Source: JALUUH01 sp964636675 (GTDB taxonomy: Bacteria > Pseudomonadota > Gammaproteobacteria > S012-40). From it: a stretch of 25,593 nucleotides of DNA. The stretch is taken from NCBI GenBank assembly GCA_964636675.1, contig CAZWUO010000028.1:1-25593 (forward strand). Direction: 5' to 3'. Made by a program: the position numbers and the translations under genes. The notes under the pieces were generated by a model. It had not been told where the DNA came from. It ran no database searches and saw only the letters and a program-made list of their open reading frames with translations. How positions within the stretch are numbered: the first letter of the stretch is position 1; each line of letters begins with the position of its first letter. Below are positions 7,850 to 16,270 of the stretch, piece after piece.

Positions 7850-8860
7850 ATGAGCTATAAAGTAACGGTATTACCCAGCGAACATGAATTCGAGGTTGGA
7901 AGCGATGAATCCATTCTCGATGCAGCCTTACATTCAGGCCTTACTTTTCCTTACGGATGTCGAGGCGGTGCTTGTGGCGCCTGCAAAGGCAAGGTTATCC
8001 GCGGGGAATATTATTATGAAGAGGAACCAATAGGCCTTAATGAAAACGACAAGAGCAACAAGCTAGCGCTATTTTGCAAAGCAAAACCTAAGAGCGACTT
8101 AGAAATTGAAGTACAACAAATAAGCTCAGCAAGCGAAATTTCAGTGAAAACCCTTCCCTGCCGCGTTGTTGCAATGGACAAACTTGCGCCGGAGGTAATG
8201 CGTATAAAATTAAAACTACCCGCCAATGAAAGACTTCCATTTTTACCCGGCCAATATATCGATATTTTATTGCAAGATGGGCGCAAGCGCAGCTTTTCAC
8301 TCGCTATACCACCGCATGATGACGAATTACTGGAGCTGCATATTCGGCGTGTCGCCGATGGGTTTTATACAAAATACGTTTTTGATGAGATGAAAGTCAA
8401 AACCTTGCTTAGAATTGAAGGGCCACACGGTAGCTTTACCATCGATGAATCCACGAATAGACCTATTATATTGCTTGCGGGAGGCACTGGTTTTGCCCCT
8501 ATCAAATCCATTCTGGAACATTTGTTTGCTGAAAACGCTAAACGCGAGCTGATATTTTATTGGGGCGCAAGAAACCAAGAGCTGCTTTACTTGCACGAAC
8601 TCGTCGAGCAATGGCAAACCACGTTTCCCAACTTTAGCTACGTACCTGTTCTATCTGACGATTTAAGTATAACGGGGTGGCAAGGTAGAACTGGTCTCGT
8701 ACACCAAGCAGTAATGCAGGATTTTTCGGACTTATCTCGACATGATATTTACGCATGCGGTCCACCCGCGATGATAAAAGCAGCAAATAGTGAATTTCTA
8801 AACCATGGAATGAATAATAGTCGTTTCTTCTCTGATGCCTTCACTTTCGAAAGCAACTGA
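7850..8860 (+). CDS. 2Fe-2S ferredoxin-type NAD(P)H flavin oxidoreductase (AscD-like)
   Basis: This 336-residue electron-transfer protein has three domains in order. An N-terminal plant-type ferredoxin domain carries Cys37, Cys42, Cys45 and Cys76 (YGCRGGACGACKG ... LFC). A flavin domain follows with RSFS (147-150). A C-terminal NAD(P)H-binding domain has GGTGFAP (211-217) and CGPP (303-306). This layout is that of the reductases annotated as CDP-6-deoxy-3,4-glucoseen reductase, phenol hydroxylase component P5 and similar oxygenase reductases. The partner that receives the electrons is not encoded in the window, so the substrate name should not be taken literally. The Shine-Dalgarno AGGT overlaps the stop of the sulfotransferase gene, with ATG 5 nt later. 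It is the last gene of the plus-strand run. Confidence 0.88.
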   Translation: MSYKVTVLPSEHEFEVGSDESILDAALHSGLTFPYGCRGGACGACKGKVIRGEYYYEEEPIGLNENDKSNKLALFCKAKPKSDLEIEVQQISSASEISVKTLPCRVVAMDKLAPEVMRIKLKLPANERLPFLPGQYIDILLQDGRKRSFSLAIPPHDDELLELHIRRVADGFYTKYVFDEMKVKTLLRIEGPHGSFTIDESTNRPIILLAGGTGFAPIKSILEHLFAENAKRELIFYWGARNQELLYLHELVEQWQTTFPNFSYVPVLSDDLSITGWQGRTGLVHQAVMQDFSDLSRHDIYACGPPAMIKAANSEFLNHGMNNSRFFSDAFTFESN

Positions 8861-8875
8861 CAACAAAGCCAGACT

Positions 8876-8919
8876 AAAAACACAAAGCAGTGTTACCACA
8901 TAAGGATAGCACCGCTTTG
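8876..8919 (-). terminator. Intrinsic terminator downstream of hemXY
   Basis: Read on the minus strand, CAAAGCGGTG (8919-8910) pairs with CACTGCTTTG (8892-8883) with one internal mismatch, around a 17-nt loop. This is followed by TG and then five T (8880-8876). It lies about 150 nt after the hemY stop codon. In the plus direction there is no T-run. Confidence 0.55.
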
Positions 8920-9066
8920 CTATTGAATAATTAGTAACTCTTCATTGGTCACTCTTAAAACGACAGAACAGCGGCAGAAGCCAGCAATGACAAAAAGCCG
9001 CTACGACCTAACAACAATATAAACTTGCAAGGGCGTAACCGTTCTTTTCTGCTTAATCGCAAAACC

Positions 9067-10317
9067 CTATGCAGCAGTTGCTGCGGCATGAATCTCAGGC
9101 GCCGCCATCTCTTTGCTTAACTTTTCAGTGACGGACTTTTTTGCGGCTAATTCTAAGCCTTTTTTATAGTATTTAGCAGCGGCTTCCTGTTCCTCTGTTT
9201 GCTCAAGCAATTGAGCAAACGCATAATAAGATTCAACGGTATTACCTAATTCTACCGCTTTCTCAAGATAAGTCTTAGCCTTGCCCCAAAACTTCTTGCG
9301 CATACTTAAACGCCCAAGGGTTAATAATAAGGTAGGACTCTCTTCATGGTCAGCATACCACGACTCGACAACCGCCAGTTGCTTGGTAGTATTAGCGTCT
9401 TCGATCATCCCATATACATGCACGAGTGTTTCATTCCATTTCAACTCAATGGAATCTCGCACTATGCCTTCAATGCTTCCGCCCTCTCCATGCTCAACCA
9501 GTTTCTGCGTATAAGGAACCAATAAATCCTGTTCCGTTTTCAAGTCTCTGGGCAATAACATCCACAATCTGCGAATTTTATCCGTCGTTGCATCATCTTG
9601 CGCTTTGTTAAGCAGTGAAAAATAAACTGTTTTTTCCAGCTCATAAAACAATGAAGGCTCAATCACACGTCCTCGTTTTAAATCAGGCAATAAGTTTTTT
9701 AACGCATCCCAATCATCAAGACGTTGATAGGTTTGCGCTAATAATACGAGCACTTGCTTATTTTTAGGGAGTTTCTTGCGCAACTCTAACAATGCGACTT
9801 GAGCTTGCTCTATACGACCACTTTGGATTAAAAGCTCCGCCTTGGTCAAATTAACCGCTACACCTTCACTACCTCGTGATGTATTTGCCATGCGTAAATA
9901 TTGATCCGCGCGATGTTTTGCACCTTGCGCTTGCGCCGCACGTGCTGCATTCAAATAATTCACCATTGGAGCAGAACTATCTTCCACATGTGCAATCAAT
10001 GTTTTTTCAGCATGCTTCCAATCACCTTGCGCCTGTGCAAGTAAACCTTGGCTGATTACAGAATTCGCATGTTTTTCTTTTCTTGTTTTATTCCATTTTT
10101 TGAACGTCATGGGCGAACCCAAAATACTCGAAATAATCTTGATAAGGTAATGCACCGCGAAAACCAATAGCACAAACAATATGCCAAACAAGGCCAGAGA
10201 CATTTCAATACTGTAACTACCAGCACCAATTAATATATACCCTGGGTCATTTCGCATAAAGTGAGCAAATGCAGCTCCACCCAAGAGAAACACAGAAGTT
10301 AGAATAAGCATTTTCAT
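9067..10317 (-). CDS. hemY: HemY, inner-membrane TPR protein of the heme operon
   Basis: A 416-residue protein with two N-terminal hydrophobic segments (about residues 1-20 and 38-66) and a long soluble part built of tetratricopeptide-like helices (for example PTLLLTLGRLSMRKKFWGKA and ESYYAFAQLLEQTEEQEAA). This is the proteobacterial HemY family (HemY_N plus TPR), not the Bacillus protoporphyrinogen oxidase of the same name. Its exact biochemical role is not settled; it is usually regarded as accessory to late tetrapyrrole synthesis or envelope-associated. ATG at 10317-10315 lies 2 nt after the hemX stop, so the two are translationally coupled. The C-terminus ends in an alanine-rich tail. A terminator candidate lies downstream. 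Confidence 0.9.
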   Translation of the reverse strand: MKMLILTSVFLLGGAAFAHFMRNDPGYILIGAGSYSIEMSLALFGILFVLLVFAVHYLIKIISSILGSPMTFKKWNKTRKEKHANSVISQGLLAQAQGDWKHAEKTLIAHVEDSSAPMVNYLNAARAAQAQGAKHRADQYLRMANTSRGSEGVAVNLTKAELLIQSGRIEQAQVALLELRKKLPKNKQVLVLLAQTYQRLDDWDALKNLLPDLKRGRVIEPSLFYELEKTVYFSLLNKAQDDATTDKIRRLWMLLPRDLKTEQDLLVPYTQKLVEHGEGGSIEGIVRDSIELKWNETLVHVYGMIEDANTTKQLAVVESWYADHEESPTLLLTLGRLSMRKKFWGKAKTYLEKAVELGNTVESYYAFAQLLEQTEEQEAAAKYYKKGLELAAKKSVTEKLSKEMAAPEIHAAATAA

Positions 10318-10319
10318 CG

Positions 10320-11615
10320 TTACTCACCTCCTTCCAAGGTTGCAACTTCAGTAGAACTCGTATCGGGTTGGTTCGCTGCAAGGCCTAACTCAAGTTTTGT
10401 AGCAACCAGCTTTAAGGTTCTCAATGAACTCGAAATATCCGGCTTGTCAATTTCGAGTCTCGCTCCTCTTAGGTCACTCAGTTTAGCGATAACTCTTTGA
10501 GTCTCATCGCTATCCGTATCAAAATAAGAATTAACCCATTCTATCGCCATATCAATATTTGCTTGATATAAACCTGCGTTCTTATGCAGAATAGCCAAGC
10601 GTGCTTGCTCCAGTTTAAGCTGCAAATTATCGTGCAGATGACGAACTTGTTTAGGTGCTAACAATGGCTCCAAAGGTCGATCATTATAGCGGACTGTTAC
10701 CAAACCCTTAACAGCATTCAGCATTGCTGCTGGCACCCCACCCCAAGTATCACTGGTAATAGGTGACTCAGCAGAAGGCGCATCCCCGGTAGCTTCAGGC
10801 TGAATCCGCGCTTTCAACGGCAATGATTCAAACTTTTTGGCTATCTCAACCAACGCAAGTGCAGTACCGGCAACATCGGGTTGCGGCAATGTCTCAAGAG
10901 CCGTAATTTCTTTCGCCAATACTTCGCGCACTTTTAGCAATGCAGGGTCACCTGCAGATACGATTCGGCTATCAGCCAATTTAAGTGCCGCAATGGCTGT
11001 TTTTACATCATCTTCTAAAATCAGTCGATGATTGGCGACTTGTAACAGGTATTCAGCCTCGGACACCATCCACTCTCGTGAAGAATCACCAATTCGGTTA
11101 TACAAGCGATTAAGGCTTATCTCTACCGCATCCTGGCGTTCACTCGTCTTGGCAATCAATGCCTTGGTCGCACCCATTTGCGAAGCCTGCTCGACTAATT
11201 GCTTCGAAACTTCTTTTTGGATAGACAATGCGTCGTCTTTAAGTTGGCTTTGCGCAACGGACAATGTGCTGTTAACTGAGTTAATCAAGTTTGCTTGTGT
11301 TGATGCTAATTTATCCTCGACGCCAGTTTGAATTTCAGAAAAAGACTTAGAAACCATTTCTTGGTCTTTGTTATACTCTTCCCAAAATAGATAAGCGCCA
11401 GCACCAAGGGTTCCAGCAGCAACAAAAGCCACAAAAGACATGAAATTAGCAAAGCCAGTCTTCGCCCGCGGCGGTGCTTGAACCACAGCAGCAGGTGGCG
11501 GTGCGGCACGGCTTGACTGCTCTCTACTTATATTATTTGCTGCAGAACCACGATCTCCCGAATCAGCAGACCCATTCTGCCCATTATTACCCTTCGAATC
11601 ATTTTGATTTTTCAT
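10320..11615 (-). CDS. hemX: HemX, membrane-anchored protein of the heme operon
   Basis: A 431-residue bitopic protein. Residues 1-50 are polar and low in complexity (Asn/Gly/Ser, then Ala/Pro), one membrane segment follows at about 55-77, and then comes a long periplasmic helical region with coiled-coil character (about 80-170). The WMVSEAEYLLQVANHRL block is typical of the HemX family. It has been annotated as a uroporphyrinogen-III methyltransferase in enterobacteria, but it lacks a methyltransferase domain and no such activity is supported here. ATG at 11615-11613 follows the Shine-Dalgarno AGGATA. It is separated from hemD by a 291-bp gap, which is unusual because hemD and hemX normally abut. 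Confidence 0.88.
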   Translation of the reverse strand: MKNQNDSKGNNGQNGSADSGDRGSAANNISREQSSRAAPPPAAVVQAPPRAKTGFANFMSFVAFVAAGTLGAGAYLFWEEYNKDQEMVSKSFSEIQTGVEDKLASTQANLINSVNSTLSVAQSQLKDDALSIQKEVSKQLVEQASQMGATKALIAKTSERQDAVEISLNRLYNRIGDSSREWMVSEAEYLLQVANHRLILEDDVKTAIAALKLADSRIVSAGDPALLKVREVLAKEITALETLPQPDVAGTALALVEIAKKFESLPLKARIQPEATGDAPSAESPITSDTWGGVPAAMLNAVKGLVTVRYNDRPLEPLLAPKQVRHLHDNLQLKLEQARLAILHKNAGLYQANIDMAIEWVNSYFDTDSDETQRVIAKLSDLRGARLEIDKPDISSSLRTLKLVATKLELGLAANQPDTSSTEVATLEGGE

Positions 11616-11646
11616 AACTTATCCTATTTACCTCTGCTGGTATAAA

Positions 11647-11704
11647 TATGGTCACCATACTTAGCTGACATGGCAGTCCAGATATTAAAGAACACTGGGT
11701 GTTC
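11647..11704. promoter_or_regulatory. Two operator-like dyads in the hemD-hemX gap
   Basis: The 291-bp gap 11616-11906 holds no convincing gene. It contains two perfect dyads: TATGGT-C-ACCATA at 11647-11659 and GAACAC-TGG-GTGTTC at 11690-11704, with centres 44 bp apart (about four helical turns). Both lie upstream of hemX as transcribed on the minus strand. The sequence TTGAAC at 11706-11701 overlaps the second dyad and could be a -35 box, but no well-spaced -10 follows. No regulator can be named from these motifs. Confidence 0.4.
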
Positions 11705-11906
11705 AACTCTTTACTCTACAACGTGTCCTTATCCTTATACATATGACAGGTTATCGAAACCTTATTATCAACTAGATTTCTTCAGCCTGACCCCTCCCTT
11801 AGGGCCTATATATTATTCACCCTGAACCAGAATTGGAACCTCGAATGGTATTTCTTTATTGATTAGTTTTAAAAATTAACAGGAATCGTCAATGATTTGA
11901 CTAAAA

Positions 11907-12707
11907 TTAAGGCTGCCCACCCAATTTCGAGCTACTTTGGCGCAAAACTTCAATGACCGCCTCATTGCTAACCGCCATCGCAACACGTGGCGTTTTTATA
12001 AAACCCATTTTTTTGGCTAAATCGGCAGCACGATGACTCACTACCACCAGCTGCGTTGCCAGTAACCGCGAGCGTCCCGCGCTATCCATCATTTCGTAAA
12101 GGTTACGCAATCCTTCGTTACTCGTCACTATCACCACGTCAATACCTGACCATTTATCGAGCAAAGCCACAATATCAACGTTTGGCTTAATTCGACGATA
12201 AACTTCAGCATAGCTTACTGTTGCACCGCGTCTGCGTAAAGTCTCGGCAAGTAACTCACGCCCCCCAACACCCCGAAAAATGAGAATCCGTTTATGCTGC
12301 ACTCGCAACATTGCTTCTTGGGATAACAAAGCTTCACTATTAAATTGCTCCGATGGAAAAATGTCGACTTTTATCCCATGCGCAACAAGTGCCGTTGCCG
12401 TTGCCTTACCAATCGCCGCAATGCGCAAATTTGCAGGTAGCTCACGTCCTTGCATCTGCAGCAAAGCTACCGCCTTAACAACTGCGTTAGGGCTTATAAA
12501 AATAGCGATATCAAAATCATCGAGGCAAGCAACAAGGGTATTCAATATCGCTAAGTTGACAGGGTCTGCGATCTCTATCACCGGACAACAAAGTGCGCGC
12601 CCCCCTTGAGCTTCAATCGCCGCACATAATTCTTCGGCTTGAGGCTTTGGTCGTGTCACCAACACTCCCAAACCGGCAAGCGATAAAGCCGTGTTAATGA
12701 GCGCCAT
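11907..12707 (-). CDS. hemD: Uroporphyrinogen-III synthase
   Basis: HemD closes hydroxymethylbilane with inversion of ring D to give uroporphyrinogen III, the branch point for heme and siroheme. The family is poorly conserved, but VLVTRPKPQAEELCAAIEAQGG, the FISPNAV block, IAAIGKATA, and VVIVTSNEGLRNLYEM are recognisable, and the position after hemC is decisive. I start it at ATG 12707-12705 (MALINTALS), giving 266 residues and a 14-nt overlap with the hemC 3' end. The open frame extends 10 codons farther to 12737, inside hemC. The product is soluble with two Rossmann-like lobes. No clear terminator follows before the hemX gap. Confidence 0.9.
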   Translation of the reverse strand: MALINTALSLAGLGVLVTRPKPQAEELCAAIEAQGGRALCCPVIEIADPVNLAILNTLVACLDDFDIAIFISPNAVVKAVALLQMQGRELPANLRIAAIGKATATALVAHGIKVDIFPSEQFNSEALLSQEAMLRVQHKRILIFRGVGGRELLAETLRRRGATVSYAEVYRRIKPNVDIVALLDKWSGIDVVIVTSNEGLRNLYEMMDSAGRSRLLATQLVVVSHRAADLAKKMGFIKTPRVAMAVSNEAVIEVLRQSSSKLGGQP

Positions 12708-13626
12708 ACACTTCGGCAAGAATCCTAGCAGCACCACGCGCTAACAAATCGTCTGCCAATTCAAATCCAAGCTTATCGGCATCATCGACATGACCTCTCA
12801 CATCACCACGGATAATTTCCTTGCCGTCCACGCTGCCCACAAGTCCGCGCAAGACGATACCGTCATGCGTTAACTCGGCATAACCACCGATGGGAACTTG
12901 ACAGCCTCCTTCCAACCGATGATTCATCGCACGCTCTGCGCGCACTCTAATAGAAGTATCCAAATGATTCAGTGGTGCAATTAACTGATTGATTCGCGCA
13001 TCATCTATGCGGCACTCAATACCCACCGCTCCCTGCCCAATCGCCGGTAAGCTGTCTGTAGTGCTCATAAATTCCTGGATACGCGACTCAAACCCCAGTC
13101 GAATCAAACCTGCAGCAGCCAAAATAATGGCATCATATTCACCTGCATCAAGTTTTGCCAAGCGTGTATTGACGTTTCCTCGAAGACTGATTATTTCTAA
13201 ATCGGGACGCCGAGAAGTAATTTGACACTGGCGACGCATGCTCGAAGTACCCACCTTTGCACCCTGCGGCAACTCACTAAAACTTGCAAAATGCTTAGAC
13301 ACAAATGCATCACGTGGATCTTCGCGTTCGCAAATCACCGCAAGATGCAGCCCTTCAGGAAACTCAACCGGCACATCTTTCATAGAATGCACCGCAATAT
13401 CGGCTTCTCCGGTCAACATCCCGGTCTCTAACTCTTTGACAAACAAGCCTTTGCCACCCACTTTAGCCAATGGCACATCCAGTATTTTGTCCCCTTGAGT
13501 CGTCATCTTTATTAGTTCAACGCTTAACTCAGGATGAAATTCCTGTAACTTGGTTTTAACAAACTCAGCTTGCCACAGCGCAAGTGGGCTTTTTCGAGTC
13601 GCAATTCGTATCGTATCTTTGGGCAT
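12694..13626 (-). CDS. hemC: Hydroxymethylbilane synthase (porphobilinogen deaminase)
   Basis: HemC polymerises four porphobilinogen molecules to hydroxymethylbilane. The protein is 310 residues from ATG 13626-13624 (MPKDTIRIATRKSPLALWQ). The catalytic Asp84 is in HSMKDVP, and the dipyrromethane cofactor attaches at Cys242 in GGCQVPIG, the same numbers as in E. coli. The basic substrate-binding segments around GTSSMRRQCQ and LRGNVNTRL are intact. The open frame extends upstream to 13803 across the divergent argH start, but that part has no family similarity. Its 3' end overlaps hemD by 14 nt. The intergenic space to argH (152 bp) must hold both promoters. Confidence 0.96.
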   Translation of the reverse strand: MPKDTIRIATRKSPLALWQAEFVKTKLQEFHPELSVELIKMTTQGDKILDVPLAKVGGKGLFVKELETGMLTGEADIAVHSMKDVPVEFPEGLHLAVICEREDPRDAFVSKHFASFSELPQGAKVGTSSMRRQCQITSRRPDLEIISLRGNVNTRLAKLDAGEYDAIILAAAGLIRLGFESRIQEFMSTTDSLPAIGQGAVGIECRIDDARINQLIAPLNHLDTSIRVRAERAMNHRLEGGCQVPIGGYAELTHDGIVLRGLVGSVDGKEIIRGDVRGHVDDADKLGFELADDLLARGAARILAEVYGAH

Positions 13627-13712
13627 AATCTGTATTGTTCTCTCTTCTTGATGTCTTCCTGATGGCAAAAACTCACGTACTTTCCGCAACGCGAAGCCAT
13701 ATAGCATAGCAC

Positions 13713-13739
13713 TTGTCGCCCATATGCTGGAAATAGAAT
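13713..13739 (+). promoter_or_regulatory. Weak promoter candidate for argH
   Basis: TTGTCG (13713-13718) and TAGAAT (13734-13739) are separated by 15 nt, shorter than ideal; TATACT at 13739-13744 is an alternative -10 with a 20-nt spacer. Just before the argH ATG, a small dyad (GTAGG-GG-CCTAC, 13767-13778) covers the Shine-Dalgarno. The assignment is tentative. Confidence 0.28.
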
Positions 13740-13778
13740 ATACTCTCGCGCAGTTTAAACCACGACGTAGGGGCCTAC

Positions 13779-15176
13779 ATGCCTGATAAAAAATCCAATG
13801 CAAAACCTTGGGGTGGACGGTTCACCGAACCCACCGATGTTATTGTCGAAGCCTTTACCGCTTCAGTCGAATTTGATCAGCGTTTGTATGCTCATGACAT
13901 TGCGGGCTCTATCGCGCATGCCACCATGTTGCATCAAGTAGGCATCCTGAGCGACGCAGAAAAAAAATCAATTATTAATGGACTGCAAGAGATACAGCGT
14001 GAAATTGAACAAGGTGAATTTCAATGGTCAATTGCACTCGAAGACGTGCACATGAACATTGAAGCACGATTAACCGCTAAGATAGGCGACGCCGGTAAAA
14101 AACTCCATACAGGGCGCTCAAGAAACGACCAAGTCGCCACTGACATGCGACTCTACTTGCGTGAAGAAATCGCAGCAATAAGATCAGGCCTGACACAATT
14201 GCAAACTACCTTACTCGATATTGCAGACCGGGAATTCGACACCATTCTGCCGGGTTATACCCATTTACAGGTCGCCCAACCAATTACCTTTGGTCACCAT
14301 ATGCTCGCATGGTTTGAAATGCTGGTGCGTGACCAAGAGCGTCTAAGCGATTGCCAAAAGCGAGTTAACCATATGCCGCTCGGCTCAGCCGCACTCGCGG
14401 GTACGACGTATCCCATTCAGCGCGACATCACGGCCAAACTGCTTGGATTTGAACATATATGTCAAAACTCTCTGGATGCAGTTAGCGATAGGGATTTCAT
14501 TATAGAATTTAATTTTGTCGCCTCACTCATCATGACTCACTTATCCAGATTTTCTGAAGAATTAATTATTTGGGTATCGCAACAGTTTGATTTTATTGAG
14601 CTTGGAGACAGTTTTTGCACAGGTTCTTCAATCATGCCACAGAAAAAAAATCCCGATGTACCTGAGCTTATTCGCGGCAAGAGCGCGCGCGTATACGGCA
14701 ACCTGACAACCCTGCTTACACTCATGAAAAGCCAGCCACTGGCATACAATAAAGACAATCAGGAAGACAAAGAACCATTATTCGATAGCATCGACACAAT
14801 AAAAACATCACTACGCGTATTTGCTGCAATGATGAGCAGTTTAAAAACCAAACCCGATAATATGCTCAGCGCGGTTAAAAAAGGATTTAGCACCGCAACC
14901 GATCTCGCGGACTATTTAGTGATGCAAGGAATGCCATTTCGTGATGCGCATGAAATTGTCGGCAAAGCCGTAAAACGGGGCGTCGATACCCGCAGAGACT
15001 TATCTGAAATGGATTTACAAGAACTAAAAACATTCTCAAACATCATCGAAAAAGATGTTTTCGCCGTGTTGACTCCTGAGGGTTCGTGCGCAGCCAGAAA
15101 CCATCTCGGGGGAACCGCTCCCATGCAGGTGAAAGCAGCCATCGTAAAAGCACGTAAAAGAATATCTCTTAATTAG
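13779..15176 (+). CDS. argH: Argininosuccinate lyase
   Basis: ArgH splits argininosuccinate into arginine and fumarate, the last step of arginine synthesis. The protein is 465 residues, usual for the family. The N-terminus KPWGGRF, the HTGRSRNDQ block, the catalytic-base region GYTHLQ (His162), and the fumarase/lyase signature GSSIMPQKKNPD (282-293, with its flexible-loop serine) are all present. ATG at 13779 lies 5 nt after an AGGGG Shine-Dalgarno. It is divergent from hemC, as in Pseudomonas-type genomes. The stop is only 21 nt from the 3' end of the convergent PAS/GGDEF gene, and no terminator is visible between them. Confidence 0.97.
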   Translation: MPDKKSNAKPWGGRFTEPTDVIVEAFTASVEFDQRLYAHDIAGSIAHATMLHQVGILSDAEKKSIINGLQEIQREIEQGEFQWSIALEDVHMNIEARLTAKIGDAGKKLHTGRSRNDQVATDMRLYLREEIAAIRSGLTQLQTTLLDIADREFDTILPGYTHLQVAQPITFGHHMLAWFEMLVRDQERLSDCQKRVNHMPLGSAALAGTTYPIQRDITAKLLGFEHICQNSLDAVSDRDFIIEFNFVASLIMTHLSRFSEELIIWVSQQFDFIELGDSFCTGSSIMPQKKNPDVPELIRGKSARVYGNLTTLLTLMKSQPLAYNKDNQEDKEPLFDSIDTIKTSLRVFAAMMSSLKTKPDNMLSAVKKGFSTATDLADYLVMQGMPFRDAHEIVGKAVKRGVDTRRDLSEMDLQELKTFSNIIEKDVFAVLTPEGSCAARNHLGGTAPMQVKAAIVKARKRISLN

Positions 15177-15197
15177 AGGGTCATAAGCTACTACAAT

Positions 15198-16034
15198 CTA
15201 AGCAACAATCGAATCTTCGGCTACAGACTGGGTCACTTTGTGCAGTAGCTTCAAGGTGTCATCGCCTTTTTTCCATTGCGCATAACCAAACTGCGCTTGC
15301 ACCTCAATACTCACTTCTGGGTTGTCAAGTAAACTTAATGCGGACAGCCTAGAAGAAATTTTATGAATTAACTTCCGCGCATCTGACTCGCCCGTTTCGG
15401 GCAAAATGAAGGTGAACTCCATATCATCGGTACGCCCCACCTGATCAACCCAACGCAGCTGATCACGCAGGTAAAAGCTCACTGCTTTTAAAACTTGGTC
15501 TGCGGATAACGAAAAATCAATTCGATTTGAGCTAAATGCATTAATCTGCATTTTCACCAAGCTCAGAGGGTTTTGGTAACGCCTGCTCCGGGAAACCTGG
15601 GGATCCAAAGCCTGCATTAAAGCTTTTGAATTGAGCAATCCCGTGACCTTATCTTTGGTCACACTGCTCTGCAGTTGGTCCGTTAAATTTTGACACTCTA
15701 TACGTAAGCGCATCAACTCGGTTGCATCAACAAAATACACCACATCGCCGGTATTTTGCTCGTTCTGCCTTAATGTGCTATCCACGGTGAGCAACCAGCG
15801 TTCGGAATCTCCGTTGACTCGCCATATATTACTATGCTCGTGATATCTATCGAGAACATGCATTAACAACTCTGCCCGTTTTTTACCCAGGGCATCCTTT
15901 TCTTGCACACCCAAAAATTGGCAGAACGTCGAATTAACCCACGTAATGACTGCATCAGGGTTAGTCACTACTATCCCGAGTGGCGATTTATTTAATACTT
16001 GATCTGCAATATCTTGAGAAATAGGGTTACTCAT
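15198..16034 (-). CDS. PAS domain protein with degenerate GGDEF domain
   Basis: A 278-residue soluble protein. Residues about 10-115 form a PAS domain (SPLGIVVTNPDAVITWVNSTF, later VVYFVDATE), followed by a short helical linker (about 108-128) and a GGDEF-type domain that begins with DKVTGLLNSKALM. The signature itself is broken: DDMEF (203-207) replaces GGDEF, and the upstream metal-ligand position reads QIN (163-165) rather than the usual DID/DVD. Both metal-binding aspartates are therefore missing, and cyclase activity is unlikely. It may act as a sensor or c-di-GMP/GTP-binding regulator (inference). I prefer ATG 16034-16032 over the TTG at 16049 because GGAAG lies 6 nt before it. It is divergent from cyaA and convergent with argH. 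Confidence 0.85.
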   Translation of the reverse strand: MSNPISQDIADQVLNKSPLGIVVTNPDAVITWVNSTFCQFLGVQEKDALGKKRAELLMHVLDRYHEHSNIWRVNGDSERWLLTVDSTLRQNEQNTGDVVYFVDATELMRLRIECQNLTDQLQSSVTKDKVTGLLNSKALMQALDPQVSRSRRYQNPLSLVKMQINAFSSNRIDFSLSADQVLKAVSFYLRDQLRWVDQVGRTDDMEFTFILPETGESDARKLIHKISSRLSALSLLDNPEVSIEVQAQFGYAQWKKGDDTLKLLHKVTQSVAEDSIVA

Positions 16035-16138
16035 AAATGTCTTCCACAATGATCCACGATATACAACACTCCTCAGATGTTTGCATGAAAAATGCCAGGG
16101 AATTTAGAGACATATTTCATCTCGTTATCTTTTTTATA

Positions 16139-16179
16139 GGGATTCAAACTATTATTCAATCCCAAAAAAATAATAGTTT
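16139..16179. promoter_or_regulatory. Competing AT-rich inverted repeats upstream of cyaA
   Basis: Two inverted repeats overlap. GGGATT (16139-16144) can pair with AATCCC (16158-16163), and AAACTATTATT (16146-16156) can pair perfectly with AATAATAGTTT (16169-16179). The left arm of the second lies in the loop of the first, so the two hairpins exclude each other. They sit about 90 nt before the cyaA start and 105 nt before the PAS gene start, in the divergent regulatory space. Their role is not known. Confidence 0.4.
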
Positions 16180-16270
16180 TTCATTATTATGACCTCAGTA
16201 GTTATGCGCCACATGCCGATAATAAGCAAAACAAGTAATTTACCACCCCTAGCATGGAAACCAGATCAAC

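Noticed and set aside
8970..9002. AGCGGC/GCCGCT inverted repeat between the reductase gene and hemY
   Set aside because: Six-bp stem with a 21-nt loop and no T-run after the 3' arm in either direction; the hairpin at 8876-8919 is a better terminator.
12708..12737. Ten-codon N-terminal extension of HemD
   Set aside because: It lies wholly inside hemC; ATG 12707 gives the usual short overlap and family-like start.
13627..13803. N-terminal extension of HemC
   Set aside because: The extension would cross the divergent argH start and has no similarity to HemC; the family N-terminus begins exactly at ATG 13626.
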